From Streptomyces bauhiniae (GTDB taxonomy: Bacteria; Actinomycetota; Actinomycetes; Streptomycetales; Streptomycetaceae), in NCBI RefSeq assembly GCF_004784475.1, contig NZ_SRRT01000001.1:372001-436000 (forward strand): 64,000 nt of DNA, given 5' to 3'. A model generated the notes under the pieces. That model saw nothing but the letters and a program-made list of their open reading frames with translations, did not search any database and had not been told where the DNA came from. Below, piece after piece: positions 34,796 through 43,281 of the stretch. Within the stretch, counting starts at the first letter, position 1. Each line of letters starts with the position of its first letter. The translations under genes and the position numbers were made by a program.

Positions 34796-35172
34796 GCCTG
34801 AATCCTGTCGCTGAGGAGGCGCAGGCGGTGTACCGGGGTGCGAGGCCGTAGAACGGGATGGTCCGTGGCGCCGGTGTGGCGGATCAGGGCCGCGACGATG
34901 CGCCAGTGCGCGGCGACCAGGGTGCGGACGTACGCGCCGCCGTGCAGGTAGATCACCTCGGTGCTCGTGGCGCCCCGCTTCGAGGTGAGGGTGATGATTT
35001 CGTAGCCGTTCACCGTCTCGGTACGGACGGGGCAAGTCCGCCGTCGGGGCGGGGGTGGCGCAGGGCCTCGCGCAGGCTTCGCTCGGTGCGGAATACGTTC
35101 GGCCGCGCGCAGCAGAGTACGGGTCAGGCTCATGGCCAGCGACACGGCGTACTCCTCGTCCTGCGGGCACAC
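34790..35172 (-). pseudogene. Truncated, frameshifted alpha/beta hydrolase (HSL-like esterase)
   Basis: The N-terminal 100 codons contain TSTEVIYLHGGAYVRT, the HGG oxyanion motif of the hormone-sensitive-lipase group. Straight after RHTGAT the frame is lost. The expected continuation (TIPFYGLAPRYTA) is readable one base over, so a frameshift has occurred at about 34865, and the catalytic Ser and His parts are missing. The gene is dead and marks a recombined, decaying zone between the HAD gene and the TetR gene. Confidence 0.7.
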
Positions 35173-35775
35173 TCACCCCCCGACAGGCTCCGTAAGCGCG
35201 CTGATGACGTGGGGGGTCAAGTGGTGGCCGTCGTAGTCGGGGCCGCTGGTCAGTTGCTGGGCGGTGAGGCCCTCGAAGAGGGCGGTCAGGAGGCGGGCCA
35301 GGGCTTCGAGGGGGATGGTGGGGCGGAGGCCGGCGCCGGTGAGGGCCTGGCCGAGGACCTCGGTCAGGCCCTGGGTCAGCCGGTTCTCGTGGACGGCGAG
35401 CTGGCGGGCCAGTTCGGGGTGCCGGGCGGCGTGCAGGGTGAACTCCATGGACACCAGGAACCACCGGCGTTCCTCCTCGGTGCGGCCGACCAGCCGGCTC
35501 TGGATGCCGACGACGGGGTTGTCACCCGGCACCACCTGCGCGGCGGCCTCCCGCAGCTCGGCCAGTAGCTGGTCGGCGTGCGCGTCGTAGAGGGCGAGGA
35601 AGATCTCTTCCTTGTCGCGGTAGTTGGAGTAGAAGGCCCCGCGGGTCAGCCCGGCGCGCTCCACGATGTCGCTGATCGACGTGGTGTGGAAGCCCTTCTC
35701 CGTGAACAGCGCCCAGGCGCTCTCGGTCAGGGCGCTCCGGGTGATCGGGCGGCGCTTGGTGGGCGACTTCGGCAT
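35173..35775 (-). CDS. TetR-family transcriptional regulator
   Basis: A 200-aa regulator. The N-terminal helix-turn-helix is clear (FTEKGFHTTSISDIVERAGL then TRGAFYSNYRDKEE). The C-terminal ligand domain has no family-specific motif that I recognise. ATG 35775 is preceded by GAGAGG; an upstream frame extension lacks signals. It lies beside the hydroxyacyl-CoA dehydrogenase gene and probably controls the divergent promoter at 36725-36868, where two overlapping palindromes are found. Confidence 0.88.
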   Translation of the reverse strand: MPKSPTKRRPITRSALTESAWALFTEKGFHTTSISDIVERAGLTRGAFYSNYRDKEEIFLALYDAHADQLLAELREAAAQVVPGDNPVVGIQSRLVGRTEEERRWFLVSMEFTLHAARHPELARQLAVHENRLTQGLTEVLGQALTGAGLRPTIPLEALARLLTALFEGLTAQQLTSGPDYDGHHLTPHVISALTEPVGG

Positions 35776-35854
35776 GGTGGACCTCTCTGCGATACCGGTG
35801 CGCGGAACCGGGTCGGCAGACCAGGCTATGCCGTCCCGGTTCCTGGGAGCGCGC

Positions 35855-36724
35855 TCAGTCGCGGGCACCGTATTCGTAGAAGCCGCGCCCGGTCTTCACG
35901 CCCAGATGCCCGGCGTCGACGTACCGCCCGAGCAGCTCGCGCGGGCCGGTGGGCAGGTCCGGGTTCTCGGCCGCGTAGTGGTTCTCGATGTCCAGGACGA
36001 CGTCCAGGCCGACCTGGTCCATCGCGCGGAACGGGCCGCCCGCGGTGCCGGTGTTGATGGCCCACATGCGGTCGACGTCCTCCGGGGTGGACACGCCCTC
36101 GGCGACGACGGACAGCGCCTCGCGCTTGATGGCCGCCCAGATGCGGTTGAAGATGAAACCGGTGCTCTCGCGGTGCGCCTCGAAGGGGAAGACGCCGTAG
36201 CGGGGCAGCACCTCCAGCAGCAGGTCCAGGACCGCCCGGTCGGTGTGGCCGCTGGACATCAGGTCGACCGCCGCCTGCGCGGGCGGCATGTAGAAGTGCA
36301 TGTTGACCACCCGCTCCGGGGTACCGACGTGGTCGATGAAGCGGCTGGTCGGGTACGACGAGGAGTTGCTGGCCAGGATGGCGTCCGGCTCGGCGAGCCG
36401 GTCGAGGTCGGCGAAGACCTGCCGCTTCAGCTCCAGCCGCTCCGGGACGGCCTCGACCACCAGCCACGCGCCGGCGAGCGCCTCGGCCAGGTCGGTGGTG
36501 GCGGCCACGGAGCCGGGCGTGCCTCCCCCGACACGGGCCGCGACCTCGGACACGTGCTGCTCGACGTAGGCGCACGCCTGCTTTCCGGCCTCGGCGGACG
36601 GGTCGTAGATCCGTGTCTCGCCGCCTCGGGTGGCGAACATCAGGGCGATCCGGCGGCCGAGCGTGCCGGCGCCGAGGACGGTCACCGGGCGGGAGTCGAG
36701 GTCGGCGGGGAGGGTGAAGGTCAT
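35855..36724 (-). CDS. 3-hydroxyacyl-CoA / 3-hydroxybutyryl-CoA dehydrogenase-like protein
   Basis: A 289-aa protein starting MTFTLPADLDSRPVTVLGAG with a GAGTLG NAD-binding loop. NSSSYPTSRF corresponds to the NTSS stretch of the family and VNMHFYMPP to the catalytic HFFNP-like His. The C-terminal domain has GFIFNRIWAAIKREAL and GLDVVLDIENHY. It probably oxidises a 3-hydroxyacid or its CoA ester with NAD. It is divergently transcribed from acetoacetate decarboxylase, which suggests a hydroxybutyrate to acetoacetate to acetone route, or dissimilation of a related side-chain. Confidence 0.85.
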   Translation of the reverse strand: MTFTLPADLDSRPVTVLGAGTLGRRIALMFATRGGETRIYDPSAEAGKQACAYVEQHVSEVAARVGGGTPGSVAATTDLAEALAGAWLVVEAVPERLELKRQVFADLDRLAEPDAILASNSSSYPTSRFIDHVGTPERVVNMHFYMPPAQAAVDLMSSGHTDRAVLDLLLEVLPRYGVFPFEAHRESTGFIFNRIWAAIKREALSVVAEGVSTPEDVDRMWAINTGTAGGPFRAMDQVGLDVVLDIENHYAAENPDLPTGPRELLGRYVDAGHLGVKTGRGFYEYGARD

Positions 36725-36793
36725 GGCGGTACTTCCTGGTGTGCGGGGGGTGCGGGCCGCCGGTTTGCGACGACGAGCCATGGGATTCACTAT

Positions 36794-36812
36794 GTATCCG
36801 ATACACCGTGTA
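36794..36812. promoter_or_regulatory. Overlapping palindromes, likely TetR operator
   Basis: GTATC-C-GATAC (36794-36804) and TACAC-C-GTGTA (36802-36812) overlap in the 144-base divergent promoter region. Such paired short palindromes are typical TetR operators. The regulator encoded at 35173-35775 is the natural candidate. Confidence 0.55.
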
Positions 36813-36868
36813 TGCAAATGGGGTGCCGCCCCGTCCGCTGCCCGACCCGCTCCACGAGAAGAGGCACC

Positions 36869-37591
36869 ATGCGCGCCGAAGAGGTCCGCCACCGCATCAG
36901 CACACCGCTGACCACCCCCGTGTACCCGCCCCGGGCCACCCGGTTCACCGACCGCGAGTACCTCAACGTCGTCTACCGAACCGACCCCGAGGCCCTGCGC
37001 GCCGTCGTCCCGGAACCGCTGGAGACCGACGAGCCGCTGGTCCGCTTCGAGATCATGAAGATGGGCGACGTGGAGGGCTACGGCCCCTATCTGGAGTGCG
37101 GCCAGGTCATCCCGGTGCGCCACGGTGCCGAGCGCGGCGAGTACCTGCACGCCATGCACCTGGACAACTTCGCCGCCACCGCGGCCGGCCGCGAGCTGAG
37201 CGCGTACCCCAAGACGGTCGGCACCCCCGCGCTGTTCCCCGACAACGGCGCCCTGGTCGGCACCCTCGACTACGGCACCCAGCGCGTCGCCACCGCGACC
37301 ATGGCCTACAAGTGGGAGCCCATGGACCTGGACGAGGCCCGCGCACAGATCACCGTGCCCACCTACGGCGTGAAGATCGTCCCGGAGCTGGTCTGCGCGC
37401 TCGCCCGCACCGAGATCACCGATGTCACCGTCAAGGGCGCCTGGCGCGGGCCCGCCCGCCTGGAGCTGTTCGCCCATGTGATGGCGCCGTTCGCCGACCT
37501 GCCCGTACGCGAGGTCGTCTCCGCGAGCCACATCCTGACCGACCTCACCCTCGCCCCCGCCGTCCCGGTCCACGACTACCTCGCGGGCTGA
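36869..37591 (+). CDS. Acetoacetate decarboxylase family protein
   Basis: A 240-aa protein. The catalytic Schiff-base lysine lies in ELSAYPKTVGTP, as in acetoacetate decarboxylase, and the following GTLDYGTQRVATATMAYKW fits the family beta-cone. The ATG follows GAAGAGG. It is divergent from the dehydrogenase and presumably controlled by the same operator. The classical reaction is acetoacetate to acetone and CO2, but several ADC-like proteins act on other beta-keto acids. Confidence 0.87.
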   Translation: MRAEEVRHRISTPLTTPVYPPRATRFTDREYLNVVYRTDPEALRAVVPEPLETDEPLVRFEIMKMGDVEGYGPYLECGQVIPVRHGAERGEYLHAMHLDNFAATAAGRELSAYPKTVGTPALFPDNGALVGTLDYGTQRVATATMAYKWEPMDLDEARAQITVPTYGVKIVPELVCALARTEITDVTVKGAWRGPARLELFAHVMAPFADLPVREVVSASHILTDLTLAPAVPVHDYLAG

Positions 37592-37635
37592 ACCTCGTGC
37601 CCTCGGACCGCGCCGTGCGCAGTGTCGCCTGATCA

Positions 37636-37654
37636 GGGGACTTCTTCGTTCGGG
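37636..37654 (+). repeat. Right island junction: att core copy
   Basis: 19 bases match 6995-7013 with one mismatch (T at 37642 for C at 7001), ending in TTCGTTCGGG. The sequence after it (TGAACCGG) is unlike tRNA, whereas after the left copy the tRNA-Pro half follows. This is what a right attachment junction at a non-tRNA target would look like. Confidence 0.65.
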
Positions 37655-37729
37655 TGAACCGGATCGGTGGACCGCCGCCGGTGCGGTTCGTCATGCTGGG
37701 ATCGGTGACGCACTGACTTGGAGACCGCC

Positions 37730-38311
37730 ATGAGCGCACTCACCGTGAGCCAGGACCCCGACCCGGCCTGGGGAGACCTCGTCCGGTTCTGGGACGAGTC
37801 GGACTGGCCCGAGGGCAGCAGGGTGGAGATCATCGAGGGGATCGTCACCGTGTCGCCCACTCCCGCGTACCGCCACAACGTGATGGCGGCGCGCATCCAG
37901 CGTCGCCTCTACTCCGTGATCCCCGAGGACTGGGAGATCTTCCAGACACTGGCCATCGCCGTGCCCTCCCATCTGGGCATGTTCATCCCTGACCTGGTCG
38001 TCGCGCCGCTGCGGCCGCCCGAGACGGAGTCACACATCCCGGCAGCTCTCGCCGAACTCGTCGTCGAGGTGACCTCGCCGCTCGACGCTCAGCACGACCG
38101 GATCAGCAAGCCGGCCGCGTACGCCACGGCGGGCATCCCGCTCTATCTGCTTGTGGACCCGTGGGCCCCTGGTGGCCCCACTGTCACCCTCTGCGGCGAG
38201 CCGAAGGACGACGTCTACCGGGTGCTCAGCGCGGTGAAGTTCGGTGACACCGTCCATCTGCCCAAGCCGTTCGACGTGGCGATCGACACCAGCGAGTTCC
38301 CCGTGGACTGA
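37730..38311 (+). CDS. Uma2-family PD-(D/E)xK putative endonuclease
   Basis: A 193-aa protein. ATG 37730 has TTGGAGA at 37718-37724. The DUF820/Uma2 fold is recognisable: VEIIEGIVTVSPTP, MFIPDLVVAP, LAELVVEVTSP and the Lys in ISKPAAYATAGIPLYLLVDP. The D...E-x-V...K set matches a PD-(D/E)xK core. These proteins are abundant in Streptomyces and their function is unsettled. It is the first gene right of the island junction and probably the original neighbour of deoA. Confidence 0.85.
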   Translation: MSALTVSQDPDPAWGDLVRFWDESDWPEGSRVEIIEGIVTVSPTPAYRHNVMAARIQRRLYSVIPEDWEIFQTLAIAVPSHLGMFIPDLVVAPLRPPETESHIPAALAELVVEVTSPLDAQHDRISKPAAYATAGIPLYLLVDPWAPGGPTVTLCGEPKDDVYRVLSAVKFGDTVHLPKPFDVAIDTSEFPVD

Positions 38312-38354
38312 TCGCCGTGCGATGAGTTAACCCCGTCCCCCCGGTCTACCCGAC

Positions 38355-38702
38355 GTGGACCCCAGGACCGACCCCGTGCTCGTGCTGCGTGGCCCCGTCA
38401 CCAGGGATGGTGTGGCGGGGCTGTGTGATGTGGTCCGGGGGAGGGTGATCAGCGGCGGGGTGGTCGTGTGTGACGTGCGCGGGCTGGGGCCGCCCGGCCT
38501 CGCGCACGTCGAGCTGCTCGCCCGGCTTGAGCTGGCCGCCCGCCGTGGAGGCGGGCGGATACGACTGCGGGGCCCGGACCCCGCGCTACGCGCCCTGCTC
38601 GGGCTCGTCGGGCTCGGCATCCAGGTGGAGGGGGAGGTCGAAGAGGGGGAACCAGCGGGGGGTGTCGAGGAAGCAGTGGAAGCCGGTGATGCGGCCTCCT
38701 GA
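38355..38702 (+). CDS. STAS-like domain protein
   Basis: A 115-aa protein; the GTG start is close to the previous gene. LVLRGPVTRDGVAGLCDVVR, then VVVCDVRGLGPPGLAHVELL and a Gly/Arg-rich loop, have the pattern of an anti-sigma-factor antagonist (STAS) domain. The Ser phosphorylated in SpoIIAA-type proteins is not evident. The last 117 bases overlap the 3' end of the convergent ECF sigma gene, so antisense interference is possible. The last 30 codons may be an artefact of that overlap. Confidence 0.6.
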   Translation: MDPRTDPVLVLRGPVTRDGVAGLCDVVRGRVISGGVVVCDVRGLGPPGLAHVELLARLELAARRGGGRIRLRGPDPALRALLGLVGLGIQVEGEVEEGEPAGGVEEAVEAGDAAS

Positions 38703-39599
38703 GATCTCCAGGACCTGGACCGCCCAGGGGGTGAAGCCGCCCTTCTCCGGGTCGGGCTTGTAGTGGGCGAAGCCCGGGAGGCCGTTGACCTGGATCGGGA
38801 GGAGGCGGGAGCCCGCGCAGGAGGCGCCGATGGTGGACATGAAGCCGGTGATGTCGGCGGGGCCGAGCAGCCAGAGGTCGAACGGCGGCATGGTCATCAC
38901 CGCGTCCTCGTGGAGCAGCGCGGTCAGCGCCGTCATGTCGTACCCCTCGAACGCCTTCACATAGCGCTCCAGGAGCTGTTTCTGCTCGTCGTCCAGCGGG
39001 TCGGAGACAGCGGCCTCGGCTCCGGTGTCCGCGCGTTCGGCGAGGGTGGCGCGGGCGCGCTGGAGGGCGCTGTTGACCGAGGCGACCGTGGTGCCGAGCA
39101 GTTCGGCCACCTCACTGGCCCGCCAGGCCAGCACCTCGCGCAGGATCAGTACGACCCGCTGCTTGGGCGGCAACTGCTGGAGCGCCGCCATGAACGCCAG
39201 CCGGATCGACTCGCGGGCCACCGCCGCCTCCGCCGGGTCGGTCACCTGGGGCAGTACCCGTGCGTCCGGCACCGGCTCCAGCCAGGTGTGGTCCGGGCGC
39301 GGGGAGAGCGCGGCCTGGGCTAGCGGGGTCGATTCGGTGAGGTCCATCGGGCGGGCCCGTTTGTTGCCCGCGGCCAGCATGTCCAGGCAGACGTTGGTGG
39401 CGATGCGGTACAGCCAGGACCGCAGACTGGACCGGCCCTCGAACTTGTCGTAGCTCCGCCAGGCCCGTACCAGCGTGTCCTGTACCGCGTCCTCGGCCTC
39501 GAAGGACGAGCCGAGCATCCGGTAGCAGTACCCGGTCAGTTCGGTCCGGTGCTTCTCCAGCGCGACATCGAGGTCCGCCGTCGCCGTGCCGTCACTCAT
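38586..39599 (-). CDS. ECF sigma factor with SnoaL-like C-terminal domain (SigG type)
   Basis: A 337-aa sigma factor. Region 2 is LGSSFEAEDAVQDTLVRAWR with RSWLYRIATNVCLD; region 4 is LPPKQRVVLILREVLAWRAS with a helix-turn-helix (ASEVAELLGTTVASVNSALQ). A linker leads to a 120-residue NTF2/SnoaL-like domain (YVKAFEGYDMTALTALLHED) seen in this ECF group, where it can regulate the sigma factor in place of an anti-sigma protein. Its targets are not visible here. Confidence 0.88.
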   Translation of the reverse strand: MSDGTATADLDVALEKHRTELTGYCYRMLGSSFEAEDAVQDTLVRAWRSYDKFEGRSSLRSWLYRIATNVCLDMLAAGNKRARPMDLTESTPLAQAALSPRPDHTWLEPVPDARVLPQVTDPAEAAVARESIRLAFMAALQQLPPKQRVVLILREVLAWRASEVAELLGTTVASVNSALQRARATLAERADTGAEAAVSDPLDDEQKQLLERYVKAFEGYDMTALTALLHEDAVMTMPPFDLWLLGPADITGFMSTIGASCAGSRLLPIQVNGLPGFAHYKPDPEKGGFTPWAVQVLEISGGRITGFHCFLDTPRWFPLFDLPLHLDAEPDEPEQGA

Positions 39600-39729
39600 C
39601 GTCCACCCACCCCTGTGGCCGTCCCGTACGCGCGCCGTCGCGCCCCAGTACTCCGGAAGCTACCGCAGCCCACTGACAATGGCCCCCGGAGTGGGGAAAC
39701 CCGCAGCTCGGGCGGGCGCGCGCACCGGG

Positions 39730-41025
39730 TCAGTGCGCCGGTACGGCCTCCCGGCGCGCGGCGGTACGGGCGGCGAGGGTGCCCAGCGCGGTGATGGCGA
39801 CGACCCCCACGACCGCGAGCAGGCCGACGCCGACCGTGCCCGCCCAGCCGCCGGAGTGGAAGGCGAGCGCACCGACGGTGCTGCCCGCGCTGGAGCCGAT
39901 GTAGTACGACGACTGGTACAGCGCGGTCGCCTGGGCGCGGCCGTGCGTGGCCGTCTTGCCGACCGCCGAGGAGGCCACCGCGTGGCCCGCGAAGAAGCCG
40001 GCGGTGATCAGCACCAGGCCCAGCAGGACCAGCGGCAGGGACGGCACCAGCGACAGCAGCAGGCCCGCCGCCGTCGTACCGCCCGCCGTGTACAGCGCGC
40101 CCCGGCGGCCGAGGCGGCCCACCAGCCGGCCCGCCGACGACGCGGAGACCGTGCCGACCAGGTACACCAGGAAGATCGAGCCGATGATGCCCTGCGGCAG
40201 AGAGAACGGCGCCTCGGTCAGCCGGTAGCCGATCACCGTGTAGACGCCGCCGAACACCGTCATGAACAGGGCGCCGATCGCGTACAGGCGGCGCAGCAGG
40301 GGTGAGGAGAGGTGGTCGCGGACCGCGCGGGCCAGTACGCGTGGGCGCAACGAGCCCGCCTCGAAGTGCCGCGGCGCGGGCAGCAGCAGCCGGAACGCCA
40401 CCGCGCAGCCCACCGCGACCAGGCCGATCACGCCGACGGCGATCCGCCAGCCCCATTCCTGCGCGACCCAGCCGGTGATGACCCGGCCGCTCATGCCGCC
40501 CACGCTGTTGCCCGCGACGAACAGGCCGATCGCCGTGACCAGCGCCTTCGGCCGGACCTCCTCGGCCAGGTACGCCGTCGCGGAGGCGGGCAGCCCGGCC
40601 AGCGCGGCGCCCTGCACGGCGCGCAGCGCGACCAGCGTGCCGATGGACGGCGCGAACGGCACCAGCAGGCCGACGCCCACCGCGACCATCAGGGACGCCG
40701 TCATCACGGTCCGGCGGCCGAACCGCTCCGACAGCGCGCTCATCGGCAGCACGAACAGCGCCAGTCCGCCGGTCGCCGCCGCCACGGTCCAGCTCGCCTC
40801 GCCGGCCGCCACCCCGTAGTCGTCGGAGATCAGCGGCAGCAGGGCCTGGGTGGAGTACAGCAGCGCGAAGGTCGCCATGCCCGCGAGGAAGAGGGCGAAG
40901 CTCATCCGGCGGTAACCGGGGCCGCCGGGCGTCAGCCGCGAGTCGGCCGGAGCGGGGGTCTCGGAGGTGGGGACGGGCGTGCGGGCGTCCAGGGTGACGG
41001 ACGCCCCGGTACTGGCGGGAGACAT
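39730..41025 (-). CDS. MFS transporter (drug/arabinose-efflux type)
   Basis: A 431-aa protein with twelve hydrophobic segments. The MFS loop 2-3 motif is SALSERFGRRTVM (near residue 98), and the second-half equivalent is GRLVGRLGRRGALY. The N-terminal 35 residues are polar. It is divergent from a LysR gene 63 bases away, the usual set-up for a substrate-induced exporter. The substrate is unknown. Confidence 0.88.
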   Translation of the reverse strand: MSPASTGASVTLDARTPVPTSETPAPADSRLTPGGPGYRRMSFALFLAGMATFALLYSTQALLPLISDDYGVAAGEASWTVAAATGGLALFVLPMSALSERFGRRTVMTASLMVAVGVGLLVPFAPSIGTLVALRAVQGAALAGLPASATAYLAEEVRPKALVTAIGLFVAGNSVGGMSGRVITGWVAQEWGWRIAVGVIGLVAVGCAVAFRLLLPAPRHFEAGSLRPRVLARAVRDHLSSPLLRRLYAIGALFMTVFGGVYTVIGYRLTEAPFSLPQGIIGSIFLVYLVGTVSASSAGRLVGRLGRRGALYTAGGTTAAGLLLSLVPSLPLVLLGLVLITAGFFAGHAVASSAVGKTATHGRAQATALYQSSYYIGSSAGSTVGALAFHSGGWAGTVGVGLLAVVGVVAITALGTLAARTAARREAVPAH

Positions 41026-41088
41026 ACCTCGAAACTAAGGACGCGCCCACTCATCCGTCCAATGCATGGAATCGCCATAATCGTTCCC

Positions 41089-42042
41089 ATGGAGCATCAG
41101 CAGAGGTCACAGCCGCGCCTGTCACCGTCCGGTGACACAGAAGACATGGCGCTGCTGCTCGCGCCCCGCCTCGCCTACTTCGCCGGGGTGGCCCGCACCG
41201 AGCACGTCACCCGCGCCGCGCACGAGATGAACGTCCCGCAGTCCACCCTCTCCCGCGCGATGGTCCGCCTCGAGCAGGACCTCGGGGTGGACCTGTTCGC
41301 CCGGCACGGCCGCACCGTCTCCCTCACCCCGGCCGGCCGCACCTTCCTCGGCTCGGTGGAACGGGCCCTCGCCGAGGTCGAGCGGGCCGCCGAGGAGGTG
41401 CGCGCGGACGCCGACCCGGCCACCGGGAAGGTCGCCTTCGGCTTCCTGCACACCATGGGCCCCGAGACCGTACCCGGCCTGCTGCACGCGTTCCGCGCCG
41501 ACCATCCCCGGGTCCGCTTCAGCCTGGTGCAGAACTACGGCGAGGCCATGCTGGAGCGGCTCCGGGCGGGTGAGCTGGATCTCTGCCTCACCTCGCCGGT
41601 GCCGGACGCGCCCGACCTGGTCGCCCGGCGGCTGGACGAGCAGAAGCTCCGCCTGGTCGTCCCGGCCGACCACCGGCTGGCCGGCCGGCGCCGCATCCGG
41701 CTCGCCGAGGCGGCCGAGGAGACCTTCGTGACCCTGGAGCCCGGCTACGGCCTGCGCCGCATCACCGACGACCTGTGCCGCGAGGCCGGGTTCCGGCCCC
41801 GGGTCGCCTTCGAGGGGGAGGAGACGGAGACGCTGCGCGGGCTGGTGGCCGCCGGGCTCGGGGTCGCCCTGCTGCCGCCGCCCACCGTGCCCCGGCCGGG
41901 CGTGGTGGAGCTGACGGTGACCGCGCCGAGGGCGGTCCGCGAGATCGGCGTCGCCTGGCTGGCCGACCGCCCGGACACCCCGCCGGTGGCCGCCTTCAAG
42001 AAGTTCCTGCTCTCCAGGCGGGGCAGCCTGCTTCCCTCCTGA
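41089..42042 (+). CDS. LysR-family transcriptional regulator
   Basis: A 317-aa regulator. The winged helix-turn-helix is at residues 24-85 (HVTRAAHEMNVPQSTLSRAM, then RLEQDLGVDLFARHGRTV), and the C-terminal part is the periplasmic-binding-like effector domain. ATG 41089. The 63-base gap to the MFS gene holds TCCAATGCATGGA (41057-41069), a near-palindrome that could be the LysR box. It probably controls itself and the transporter. Confidence 0.88.
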   Translation: MEHQQRSQPRLSPSGDTEDMALLLAPRLAYFAGVARTEHVTRAAHEMNVPQSTLSRAMVRLEQDLGVDLFARHGRTVSLTPAGRTFLGSVERALAEVERAAEEVRADADPATGKVAFGFLHTMGPETVPGLLHAFRADHPRVRFSLVQNYGEAMLERLRAGELDLCLTSPVPDAPDLVARRLDEQKLRLVVPADHRLAGRRRIRLAEAAEETFVTLEPGYGLRRITDDLCREAGFRPRVAFEGEETETLRGLVAAGLGVALLPPPTVPRPGVVELTVTAPRAVREIGVAWLADRPDTPPVAAFKKFLLSRRGSLLPS

Positions 42043-42060
42043 ACCCGGTTCTGAATACCT

Positions 42061-42816
42061 CTACTTCCGCAGCGACTTCCCGAATCCCGACGCCAGCGGC
42101 ATCCGCAGCCCTATCGGCGGCGGCGCCGCGAGCGCGTCCTCCACCGGGCGGGACAGCGGGGTGCCGAACAGGGCGCCCAGGGCGAAGTCCACGGTCAGCG
42201 CGAGCACTTCGTCCCGGTGCTGGTGCAGCCCGTGGCCGTCGGAGTGCACCTCGAACCGGCACACCTCCCGGTTCACCTTCTTCGCGCGGGCCGCCAGCCG
42301 GAACGACAGCTCCGGGTCGCACCGTTCGTCGTTCGTGCCGTGCGCGATCAGCACCCGGCGCCCCACCAACTGCTTGACGGGCTCTTCCGTGCCCTCCTCC
42401 GGCAGCCAAGGCGCGATCGCCACCACGGAGTTGACCGCCTCGTGGCCCCCGGCGCCCAGCGCGGCCCGGCCGCCCATGTCCAGCCCGACCAGGCACACCG
42501 GCACGTCCCCGTACCGCCGCACCACCTCGTCCGCGGCCCAGTCGGCGTCCGCCGCGAGGTGGGCCTCGGAGCCGTTCCAGCCGCGGTAGCGGTAGTGGAC
42601 CGGGTGGACGGCCAGCCCCTCCTCCCGGCCGGCCCGGGCCAGGCTGCGGGCCAGGGCGCGGACGAAGGTGCCGGGCAGGAACGGGGACGGACGGCGGGTG
42701 GAGACCTCGTCCCCGCCGGGGAGCACCAGCACCGCTCCGCTGACCGCGCCCGGCGCGGGGCCGACCGCCTTTCCCAGCCTGGCCGTCCGGACCGGCGTCG
42801 TCGCTTGCTGTCCCAT
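42061..42816 (-). CDS. Alpha/beta hydrolase with Asp at the nucleophile position
   Basis: A 251-aa dienelactone-hydrolase-like protein. The oxyanion strand is GAVLVLPGGDEVS, and the nucleophile elbow reads VGLDMGGRAAL, with Asp where esterases have Ser. The acid is probably in HGTNDERCDPE and the His in HSDGHGLHQ. Asp nucleophiles are known in haloalkane dehalogenases and epoxide hydrolases, so this may not be an esterase. It is convergent with the LysR gene, leaving 18 bases between them. No signal peptide. Confidence 0.8.
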   Translation of the reverse strand: MGQQATTPVRTARLGKAVGPAPGAVSGAVLVLPGGDEVSTRRPSPFLPGTFVRALARSLARAGREEGLAVHPVHYRYRGWNGSEAHLAADADWAADEVVRRYGDVPVCLVGLDMGGRAALGAGGHEAVNSVVAIAPWLPEEGTEEPVKQLVGRRVLIAHGTNDERCDPELSFRLAARAKKVNREVCRFEVHSDGHGLHQHRDEVLALTVDFALGALFGTPLSRPVEDALAAPPPIGLRMPLASGFGKSLRK

Positions 42817-42863
42817 GGCAGAACACTGTCAGAAGGCGCGGTGTACGAAACCCTTCCCGGCGG

Positions 42864-43007
42864 TCACCATTGCGTATCGACGCGCACGGGGTACGGATCG
42901 CGCCACTGTGTGAATGGCCGGAATGCGCGCATCCTGTCGAGGAGTCCGTCCGCGTGCTCGATTTCCGGCGCCGGTTCTGAAGTCAATGCGATGAAATCAA
43001 GGTTCAT
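42864..43007 (-). CDS. Possible 47-aa small protein
   Basis: The frame from ATG 43007 begins MNLDFIALTSEPAPEIEHAD and has a protein-like composition unlike the surrounding shadow frames. An AAAGGA abuts the ATG directly, which is too close for a standard site. Not recognised. Low confidence. Confidence 0.3.
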   Translation of the reverse strand: MNLDFIALTSEPAPEIEHADGLLDRMRAFRPFTQWRDPYPVRVDTQW

Positions 43008-43236
43008 TCCTTTCGATGAACGGTCCATGGCGGCCCAGGACTTCACCCACCCCGGATGTGAAGGACGGCCGCCCGAACGGCCGTTCCCGCTCGCCGCTGT
43101 CACCAGCGCGAATACGGGACGAGAAGGGCTGTATTACTAATCGCGCGCCCGGAGAATACGTACAGGCATTCACCGTCCGTCCGCATTTCGGTGATTGCGG
43201 TGGGTGGTCCGTGATGTTTACGGTCATGGACCGCTC

Positions 43237-43252
43237 GGATCATCCGTGATCC
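43237..43252. promoter_or_regulatory. Inverted repeat before a small secreted protein gene
   Basis: GGATCA (43237-43242) and TGATCC (43247-43252) form a perfect inverted repeat 30 bases before the ATG at 43282, within a 275-base AT-richer stretch (43008-43281) that otherwise holds no gene I can support. Confidence 0.35.
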
Positions 43253-43281
43253 ATGTCTCCGCATTCAAGGACGCATTCACC

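Noticed and set aside
34873..35464. A minus-strand frame starting MVPGVHGVHP across the TetR gene
   Set aside because: Its first part is the TetR gene in another frame; only the last 30 codons look like real (remnant) protein.
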